Shown: piece after piece, positions 54,173 to 64,000 of the stretch
How the letters are laid out: every line of letters starts with the position of its first letter
How positions within the stretch are numbered: position 1 is the stretch's first letter
NCBI RefSeq assembly: GCF_029227915.1
Contig: NC_079883.1
Location: 10,788,001-10,852,000, forward strand
Length of the DNA: 64,000 nucleotides
Direction: 5' to 3'
From: Hydractinia symbiolongicarpus
Taxonomy: Eukaryota > Cnidaria > Hydrozoa > Anthoathecata > Hydractiniidae
Position numbers and translations under genes: made by a program
The notes under the pieces: model-generated
What the model was told of the DNA's origin: nothing
What the model saw: the letters and a program-made list of their open reading frames with translations, nothing else
Database searches by the model: none

Positions 54173-54632
54173 ACCAACGTCTACCAAACACAAACGGTCT
54201 TTTTTAAGACCACACATCTTTAAAAAAACATTTACTTGGCGTCACTACAAGTTAACCGAAGTTAATAAAACTTCTAAATAATGTGCTTAAGAACACTAGC
54301 CTACATTTAAAATACTTCCCCATGTGTGTGTGGATTAGCTTCACTTTTCATACGTATTATTAGCTGTACTTGCAGAAAAGACAAGTACATTGATCCATGT
54401 TATTGCTTACATTTAACTTAACCCAGCTTTTCACGGAAACACTCCCAGGCAAATTAACCCTACAAAGTATTTCTAAATTTTTTTTGTGTCATATATGACA
54501 TAGTATCGTATAGCAATAAATGTAACTGTGACAAGACTTTACACATTGTGTAATTTGGAAGCGTGCACAAAGTAATGTTTTAAAAGATTTGTGGCTATAA
54601 AAATAGCCGTTTTTGTTGAGCAATGACAACGC

Positions 54633-54989
<357 letters not shown>

Positions 54990-55467
54990 TTAACAGAATT
55001 CAGACAGCTTTAAAAAGAGGCCATAAAATTACCTACTGCTCGTGGAAACACCCTAATTAACCAATAGAGTTGCGTCATTACAAAATGTTCCGAACATTTT
55101 GTACATTTTTTTAAGTAAAACTGTAGTTTTTTTAAAAATTCGTGGTCTTAATGTTTCAGTAAGGCAATAAATTTGGCATCGTTGGAATTCGCCAAACCTT
55201 CTGCTACTTACTAAAAAAAAAAAAAGTCAAAAGCTTTTGTGTATCAGAAGATACAGCCGTTTTCCCGTAGCCAAAAAACACAGATTTTATAAAAATGTTA
55301 AAGTAATGAGCGTAATGTCATTATGCAGCCAATCAGAAATTACTTTCTTAGCACCAATCAAATGGTTTGTTTTGAACCTTAGCTGTCAATCAATATGAGA
55401 AATAAAACTTTGGCGCGATAGTGCATTTTAGACCGTCTTGTGTATCCGTACTACATCGACTTCTTAA

Positions 55468-55881
<414 letters not shown>

Positions 55882-56242
55882 GCATCTTACCAAACAAAAA
55901 ACGGCTATTTTTATAGCCACACATCCATAAAAAATATTACGGCTAGCTTTTTATATCAAACTTTGTCCTGCTTTCTGTTTAAATTTTATGCTACATAAAA
56001 ATTTTATGCTACGTAAAGTTTGACAATGTTAAAAATATGAAGGGCAAGAAAAGTAAAAGCAAGAAAATAAGAAATTTAAAAACGAAAATACTTAAACTTA
56101 GGGAATCTAATCTTAAATTTACTCTTTTTTAACTGTTTAAGTGACTTAAACAAGTTTAACTTTGTACCAAGATAATGTTTTTTTGTAAATGTGTGGCTAT
56201 AAAAATAGCCGTTTGTTAATGTAATAGCCAGATACACACAAA

Positions 56243-56363
56243 TTATTTTTTTGCGGTCTTCTTTGCTGCCTTTTTGGGAGTCTTTTTGACCTTCTTTGCT
56301 GCAGGTTTTTTAGCAACAGGCTTCTTTGTGGGTTTCTTAGCTGCTGGTTTCTTAGCCGAGGCT
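56243..56363 (-). pseudogene. H1: Histone H1 C-terminal remnant
   Basis: Only about the last 39 codons of the lysine-rich tail plus the stop and stem-loop (56195-56210) remain. The GH5 domain, start and promoter are deleted. The break follows GCCGAGGCT. Confidence 0.93.
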
Positions 56364-56536
56364 AATCCTAGCTTTTTTGTTGTCTCTTGCTGCGTTACCA
56401 GCCAACTCCAATATCTCAGCAGATAAATATTCCAAGACGGCTGCTAAGTAAACTGGTGCTCCAGATCCAATTCGGTTAGCATAGTGCCCTCTACGAAGGA
56501 ATCTATGCACTCTACCGACTGGAAATTGAAGTCCAA
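56364..56536 (-). pseudogene. H2A: Histone H2A internal fragment
   Basis: Retains the H2A segment from [11 protein letters not shown] to about KKARI. The C-terminus is lost at the H1 junction. The N-tail, ATG and leader are lost in a second deletion joining GAAGTCCA to AGTGTTAACG at about 56535. An open frame through it would begin in promoter sequence and is not a credible protein. Confidence 0.92.
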
Positions 56537-56767
56537 GTGTTAACGAAATAAACTTTACTCGTTTTTTCATCATAAAAATAGGATCGAAATCATGTTTTTT
56601 TAACCAATCATAATTAAGTATTAAACAAAAGATTTTTTTTTTAACCAATTAAATTGCGTATCGGCGTTTTCGGATCGAATTCGATCCGATTTTTTTACTT
56701 ATAAACAAAAAGTTTTGACTTGCAGTTTAATGCTTATTTACAAGTTAAGTAGCAAAAATTTTTAACC

Positions 56768-57172
56768 ATGTCTGACGCAGCAGCTAAAGGAGGAAAACAG
56801 GCACCTAAAGTAGCCAAGAAAGGTGAAAAAAGAGCCGGCAAAAAAGGAGGAAAGATTGGTGGAACTGGTGAAAAGAAACGCAAGAGAAAGAGAAAGGAAA
56901 GTTATGCTATTTACATCTACAATGTTTTGAAACAAGTTCACCCAGATGTCGGAGTTTCAAGCAAAGCTATGAGCATCATGAACTCATTTGTCAACGACAT
57001 CTTTGAGCGCATTGCTTCCGAAGCTTCGCGTTTGGCTCTTCAAAACAAAAAGTCGACCATCTCTTCTCGTGAAATTCAAACCGCAGTACGTCTTCTCTTG
57101 CCTGGAGAACTTGCAAAACACGCAGTCAGTGAAGGAACAAAAGCCGTCACAAAATACACAAGCAGCAAGTAA
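56768..57172 (+). CDS. H2B: Histone H2B, copy 11
   Basis: Identical to copy 1. The promoter is complete from the CCAAT boxes onward even though the H2A half is damaged. Stem-loop 57196-57211. Confidence 0.98.
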   Translation: MSDAAAKGGKQAPKVAKKGEKRAGKKGGKIGGTGEKKRKRKRKESYAIYIYNVLKQVHPDVGVSSKAMSIMNSFVNDIFERIASEASRLALQNKKSTISSREIQTAVRLLLPGELAKHAVSEGTKAVTKYTSSK

Positions 57173-57632
57173 ACCAACGTCTACCAAACACAAACGGTCT
57201 TTTTTAAGACCACACATCTTTAAAAAAACATTTACTTGGCGTCACTACAAGTTAACCGAAGTTAATAAAACTTCTAAATAATGTGCTTAAGAACACTAGC
57301 CTACATTTAAAATACTTCCCCATGTGTGTGTGGATTAGCTTCACTTTTCATACGTATTATTAGCTGTACTTGCAGAAAAGACAAGTACATTGATCCATGT
57401 TATTGCTTACATTTAACTTAACCCAGCTTTTCACGGAAACACTCCCAGGCAAATTAACCCTACAAAGTATTTCTAAATTTTTTTTGTGTCATATATGACA
57501 TAGTATCGTATAGCAATAAATGTAACTGTGACAAGACTTTACACATTGTGTAATTTGGAAGCGTGCACAAAGTAATGTTTTAAAAGATTTGTGGCTATAA
57601 AAATAGCCGTTTTTGTTGAGCAATGACAACGC

Positions 57633-57989
<357 letters not shown>

Positions 57990-58467
57990 TTAACAGAATT
58001 CAGACAGCTTTAAAAAGAGGCCATAAAATTACCTACTGCTCGTGGAAACACCCTAATTAACCAATAGAGTTGCGTCATTACAAAATGTTCCGAACATTTT
58101 GTACATTTTTTTAAGTAAAACTGTAGTTTTTTTAAAAATTCGTGGTCTTAATGTTTCAGTAAGGCAATAAATTTGGCATCGTTGGAATTCGCCAAACCTT
58201 CTGCTACTTACTAAAAAAAAAAAAAGTCAAAAGCTTTTGTGTATCAGAAGATACAGCCGTTTTCCCGTAGCCAAAAAACACAGATTTTATAAAAATGTTA
58301 AAGTAATGAGCGTAATGTCATTATGCAGCCAATCAGAAATTACTTTCTTAGCACCAATCAAATGGTTTGTTTTGAACCTTAGCTGTCAATCAATATGAGA
58401 AATAAAACTTTGGCGCGATAGTGCATTTTAGACCGTCTTGTGTATCCGTACTACATCGACTTCTTAA

Positions 58468-58881
<414 letters not shown>

Positions 58882-59242
58882 GCATCTTACCAAACAAAAA
58901 ACGGCTATTTTTATAGCCACACATCCATAAAAAATATTACGGCTAGCTTTTTATATCAAACTTTGTCCTGCTTTCTGTTTAAATTTTATGCTACATAAAA
59001 ATTTTATGCTACATAAAGTTTGACAATGTTAAAAATATGAAGGGCAAGAAAAGTAAAAGCAAGAAAATAAGAAATTTAAAAACGAAAATACTTAAACTTA
59101 GGGAATCTAATCTTAAATTTACTCTTTTTTAACTGTTTAAGTGACTTAAACAAGTTTAACTTTGTACCAAGATAATGTTTTTTTGTAAATGTGTGGCTAT
59201 AAAAATAGCCGTTTGTTAGTGTAATAGCCAGATACACACAAA

Positions 59243-59794
59243 TTATTTTTTTGCGGTCTTCTTTGCTGCCTTTTTGGGAGTCTTTTTGACCTTCTTTGCT
59301 GCAGGTTTTTTAGCAACAGGCTTCTTTGTGGGTTTCTTAGCTGCTGGTTTCTTAGCCGAGGCTTTCTTTGTGGCAGGCTTCTTTGCTGCTTTCTTTGGCG
59401 TGCTCTTCTTTGCTGGCTTCTTTTTTGGTGTACTTTTCTTTGCAGTAGGCTTCTTTGCCGTTGGCTTTTTTGCTGCGGCCTTTTTCTTAGGTTTTTCTTT
59501 TTTTACCTGACCTAGCTTGAATGATCCAGAAGCACCAGTGCCTTTAGTTTGAATCAAATCGCCTGATGTTACTCCTCGTTTAAGAGCCATTTTCAGATGA
59601 TGATCTGAGTTTTCAGCAACTTTGTAATTTGCATGAATATATTTTGTAATAGCTTGGCGAGATGAACCACCGCGTTCCTTTAGGGTAGCGATAGCAGCCT
59701 TGATCATGTCCACATATTTAGGGTGATCAGCTGTCTTCTTTGCAGCAGGTTTCTTCTTGGGTGCGATTTTCTTTGGAGAAGCTGCTTCACTCAT
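59243..59794 (-). CDS. H1: Histone H1, copy 11
   Basis: Identical to copy 1. Stem-loop 59195-59210; one substitution just after it in the leader-proximal spacer (about 59219). Confidence 0.95.
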   Translation of the reverse strand: MSEAASPKKIAPKKKPAAKKTADHPKYVDMIKAAIATLKERGGSSRQAITKYIHANYKVAENSDHHLKMALKRGVTSGDLIQTKGTGASGSFKLGQVKKEKPKKKAAAKKPTAKKPTAKKSTPKKKPAKKSTPKKAAKKPATKKASAKKPAAKKPTKKPVAKKPAAKKVKKTPKKAAKKTAKK

Positions 59795-60373
59795 TTTTAA
59801 TGTTTTCTTACAACAATCCAACGATAAACGATGCTTGTTATCACAGTAGAAGTATACTAAACATTACCGTGTAAATGAGATATAATTTAAGACGGTGCGA
59901 AGTATGCGGACGTAAAAGTACCACTCCCGGGAATTGATTTGGCGCGAAAACAGAAATGTGTGTTTCTGTACATCGTATAATGTCCGTTTTGGGTGCCGCG
60001 ACTATGCGAAAGCATGTTAATTTTTATTTGTAGTACGACGCAATAGTCTGCAAGAGAAGCTGCTGGAGTTTGAGGTCTTCAGCATTACATCTAGTCTGTT
60101 AATTTGGGCTTCTTCCGCGCTCGTGTTAGGATTTTCATAAAGCGTTCTTTGGTTTGCGTTGCGTATGTCGGCCTACATCATCGACACGGCCTGTTTCCGG
60201 CTATTAGGAGCAATTCATATATTGGGCACTGCGTTTCGACTTTTTTATTAGACCACAGTAAAAAAATTCACTCACAGAAGTCCCTTTCTTTCATGGCTAC
60301 AAACACGAAGAATTCTGTCGTAAGTAAAACGAATGCGCAAGCCAAAATGACGATGGGGCGAAGTCATAAGCAT

Positions 60374-60446
60374 GGCCCTGTGGCCCAATGGATAAGGCAT
60401 CTGACTACGAATCAGGGGATTCCAGGTTCGACTCCTGGCAGGGTCG
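60374..60446 (+). tRNA. trnR-ACG: tRNA-Arg (ACG), copy 10
   Basis: Identical to copy 1. Numbered 10 because unit 10 has lost its tRNA. Confidence 0.95.
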
Positions 60447-60768
60447 CACTGTCGCATTTCGGCTGCATGGTCTACTGTGTAACGCGCGCGCACGTTCTGG
60501 CGTAATGCGTTGATAAACGGAATGTACGCAGACATATTGGAAAGTAATATCACGCACTTAGTATCGTCGCCTTTGTTAGCATTCATGTAAGTTACCATCC
60601 ACTCGCTACAGTCGCTCTCCATCCTACGGCTAAATCAACAGCCGTGATTTTTACTATGTCGCCGTCCATCCGTACGCGGTGACAGTTGTAAGCTTTACAG
60701 TAACGTGACATGCTCCACAAGCAGTTACGGTGTGTGGACGATGCCTATCATGGCAACGCTTGTTCTTT

Positions 60769-60953
60769 ATCGCTTCTCGGCCTAATGGCTAAGATCAAGT
60801 GTAGTATCTGTTCTTATCAGTTTAATATCTGGTAGGCCATTCTCTGAATGGTCAGTATATTAATCTGATTTTTGGCCTTGGGTCATGGAGGTGGATTCAT
60901 TCACGCCGTGACCACGGGTTGCCTTGGTGTTGCACTATTACCGATGGCGGCCC
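60769..60953 (+). ncRNA. U2: U2 snRNA, copy 10
   Basis: Identical to copy 1. Unit 10 has lost its U2. Confidence 0.96.
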
Positions 60954-61145
60954 ACATAAGCAATAAAAGAATAATAGCAGTCCTCTTTCCGACGGCACTC
61001 TGCATAGTCTACGGCGGGAACAAAACGCGTACACTGGGGGAGAATACAGCCTATGCCCCGCGACACGGCAGTTTATAACACACTCAAGCCACAAGCATTA
61101 ACAAACTTTGAAGGGTACCCTCATGCTACGGTGCAGTTCCAACTC

Positions 61146-61310
61146 ATACTTACCTGACGGGGAAGTAAAGACTGATCAATGAGGGTTTTCTTCCAGAGTG
61201 AGGCTCTTGCATTGCACTACGCTTGGGCTGACCTCTGCGATTACTGCAAACGTCAGTAACTCGACCGTACAATTTCTGGTAGTGGGGGCCTGCGTCCGCG
61301 CTCGCCCCCT
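61146..61310 (+). ncRNA. U1: U1 snRNA, copy 11
   Basis: Same as copy 1. Confidence 0.95.
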
Positions 61311-61626
61311 CCTTAAGTCAAAATGAATGAGCTTAGAAAAGTTGCGCGGCCAAATGTCGGTGGTGACTTAAACGCTAAGGTAAAACCTCGCTTGGCTGTT
61401 ACGAAACGTGATTGCGATATAAGTCCTCGGAAGGCGGCGGAATTTTATTTTATTTGCCATTCCGTCAGGGTTATTGGATGATCGGCAATAGATCGAGTTT
61501 GTATGCATTTGAAAGCTCTTTTTTCTCGTACTATCACCTGAAAATGTCATAGGAAACACTTTCAACAACCGCCACGTTCCTTAATTGTTATAACAAGAAA
61601 TATATCACAGCAAATGAAAATGAAAA

Positions 61627-61744
61627 GCCTACGACACCGGGAGTTCCCAGGCGGTCCCCCATCCAAGTACTATCCCGGCCCGACGATGCTTAACTTCCGT
61701 GATCAGACGAGAACGGGTGTGTTCATCGTGGTATGGCCGTAGAC
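61627..61744 (-). rRNA. 5S: 5S rRNA, copy 11
   Basis: 118-nt majority form. The nearby loss of a 13-bp repeat (about 61545) lies beyond its terminator. Confidence 0.96.
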
Positions 61745-61941
61745 ATTAGTAGGTGCAAATACGTGCAATTTATTTTGACGTTGTGATCAAATTTTTTTAT
61801 TTAATTTCTTTGAGTTACTTAGGACAAGGCGTATGCATGGATTATCTATTAGACTTTAAGGTTATAGTTTTGTGAAAAAAACAATGTTTTTTTAAAGATG
61901 TGTGGCTATAAAAATAGCCGTTGTTTTCTGAGTGTAGCGGT

Positions 61942-62322
61942 TTACTTCTTCTGTCCTTTGTCGTTCTTCTTTGGGAGTAAGACAGCTTGAATGTTTGGCA
62001 AAACACCACCAGCTGCAATGGTTACACCGCTCAAAAGTTTGTTTAATTCTTCATCATTACGAACAGCCAATTGTAAATGTCTTGGAATAATCCTAGCTTT
62101 TTTGTTGTCTCTTGCTGCGTTACCAGCCAACTCCAATATCTCAGCAGATAAATATTCCAAGACGGCTGCTAAGTAAACTGGTGCTCCAGATCCAATTCGG
62201 TTAGCATAGTGCCCTCTACGAAGGAATCTATGCACTCTACCGACTGGAAATTGAAGTCCAGCTCTTGAGGATCTTGTCTTGGCTTTAGCCTTAGCTTTTC
62301 CACCTTTTCCACGTCCAGACAT
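61942..62322 (-). CDS. H2A: Histone H2A, copy 12
   Basis: Identical to copy 1. Stem-loop 61904-61919. Confidence 0.98.
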   Translation of the reverse strand: MSGRGKGGKAKAKAKTRSSRAGLQFPVGRVHRFLRRGHYANRIGSGAPVYLAAVLEYLSAEILELAGNAARDNKKARIIPRHLQLAVRNDEELNKLLSGVTIAAGGVLPNIQAVLLPKKNDKGQKK

Positions 62323-62606
62323 AACTGCGATTTGATTTGTAAGTTAATACAAAAACGTACGAATATTTAACGTAAGTGTTAACGAAATAAACTTTACTCG
62401 TTTTTTCATCATAAAAATAGGATCGAAATCATGTTTTTTTAACCAATCATAATTAAGTATTAAACAAAAGATTTTTTTTTTAACCAATTAAATTGCGTAT
62501 CGGCGTTTTCGGATCGAATTCGATCCGATTTTTTTACTTATAAACAAAAAGTTTTGACTTGCAGTTTAATGCTTATTTACAAGTTAAGTAGCAAAAATTT
62601 TTAACC

Positions 62607-63011
62607 ATGTCTGACGCAGCAGCTAAAGGAGGAAAACAGGCACCTAAAGTAGCCAAGAAAGGTGAAAAAAGAGCCGGCAAAAAAGGAGGAAAGATTGGTG
62701 GAACTGGTGAAAAGAAACGCAAGAGAAAGAGAAAGGAAAGTTATGCTATTTACATCTACAATGTTTTGAAACAAGTTCACCCAGATGTCGGAGTTTCAAG
62801 CAAAGCTATGAGCATCATGAACTCATTTGTCAACGACATCTTTGAGCGCATTGCTTCCGAAGCTTCGCGTTTGGCTCTTCAAAACAAAAAGTGGACCATC
62901 TCTTCTCGTGAAATTCAAACCGCAGTACGTCTTCTCTTGCCTGGAGAACTTGCAAAACACGCAGTCAGTGAAGGAACAAAAGCCGTCACAAAATACACAA
63001 GCAGCAAGTAA
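62607..63011 (+). CDS. H2B: Histone H2B, copy 12 (S96W)
   Basis: 134 aa. TCG to TGG at codon 96 (change at 62893) turns NKKSTISS into NKKWTISS, placing a bulky residue in the L2 loop that faces DNA. Non-conservative in an otherwise invariant site. Stem-loop 63035-63050. Confidence 0.96.
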   Translation: MSDAAAKGGKQAPKVAKKGEKRAGKKGGKIGGTGEKKRKRKRKESYAIYIYNVLKQVHPDVGVSSKAMSIMNSFVNDIFERIASEASRLALQNKKWTISSREIQTAVRLLLPGELAKHAVSEGTKAVTKYTSSK

Positions 63012-63471
63012 ACCAACGTCTACCAAACACAAACGGTCTTTTTTAAGACCACACATCTTTAAAAAAACATTTACTTGGCGTCACTACAAGTTAACCGAAG
63101 TTAATAAAACTTCTAAATAATGTGCTTAAGAACACTAGCCTACATTTAAAATACTTCCCCATGTGTGTGTGGATTAGCTTCACTTTTCATACGTATTATT
63201 AGCTGTACTTGCAGAAAAGACAAGTACATTGATCCATGTTATTGCTTACATTTAACTTAACCCAGCTTTTCACGGAAACACTCCCAGGCAAATTAACCCT
63301 ACAAAGTATTTCTAAATTTTTTTTGTGTCATATATGACATAGTATCGTATAGCAATAAATGTAACTGTGACAAGACTTTACACATTGTGTAATTTGGAAG
63401 CGTGCACAAAGTAATGTTTTAAAAGATTTGTGGCTATAAAAATAGCCGTTTTTGTTGAGCAATGACAACGC

Positions 63472-64000
<529 letters not shown>

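Noticed and set aside
56352-56648. 98-codon frame with a novel N-terminus joined to H2A in unit 11
   Set aside because: The start lies in promoter sequence brought into frame by a deletion, and the end is H1 antisense sequence; there is no reason to expect translation.

Overview
The window is eukaryotic. It is a tandem array of a composite repeat of about 5.85 kb, present as nine full-length units (eight close to 5.85 kb, one shortened by a 367-bp deletion), two truncated units fused to each other, and one unit cut by the window end. Each complete unit carries nine genes in fixed order and orientation: U1 snRNA (+), 5S rRNA (-), histone H2A (-), H2B (+), H4 (-), H3 (+), H1 (-), tRNA-Arg(ACG) (+) and U2 snRNA (+). 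All five histones are intronless and of the replication-dependent class, each followed by a 16-nt histone 3' stem-loop. The proteins are clearly animal. The AT-rich spacers, the 126-aa H2A, the 134-aa H2B with its long basic tail and the short lysine-rich H1 suggest an invertebrate. A cnidarian, perhaps a hydrozoan, is my best guess, but it rests on general resemblance and I could not test it.

Unit boundaries are arbitrary; I start each unit at the motif found at base 1, just upstream of U1. Units: 1 (1-5853), 2 (5854-11704), 3 (11705-17555), 4 (17556-23407), 5 (23408-28892, 367-bp deletion fusing 5S to H2A), 6 (28893-34741), 7 (34742-40537, 56-bp deletion upstream of the tRNA), 8 (40538-46388), 9 (46389-52240), 10 (52241-56363, ends inside H1), 11 (56364-61092, begins inside H2A), 12 (61093-64000, runs off the window after H4).

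Within a unit, H2A/H2B and H4/H3 are head-to-head pairs sharing divergent promoters; H2B/H4 and H3/H1 are tail-to-tail. H1 fires away from the RNA block and has its own promoter with an H1 box and an E2F-like site. The RNA block (tRNA, U2, U1, 5S) is visibly richer in G+C than the histone spacers. U1 and U2 share a 9-bp element about 50 bp upstream of their starts, a candidate PSE. The unit mixes Pol II histone genes, Pol II snRNA genes and two kinds of Pol III gene.

Copies are almost identical, spacers included, which indicates concerted evolution or recent amplification. Exceptions: a block of dense single-base indels from about 7650 to 14915 that breaks six histone genes and looks like poor consensus sequence; deletions in units 5, 7, 10/11 and 12; and scattered substitutions, some shared by particular units, that record how the array was duplicated. 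Annotation is fullest for the first copy of each gene; later copies list only position, stem-loop and differences.
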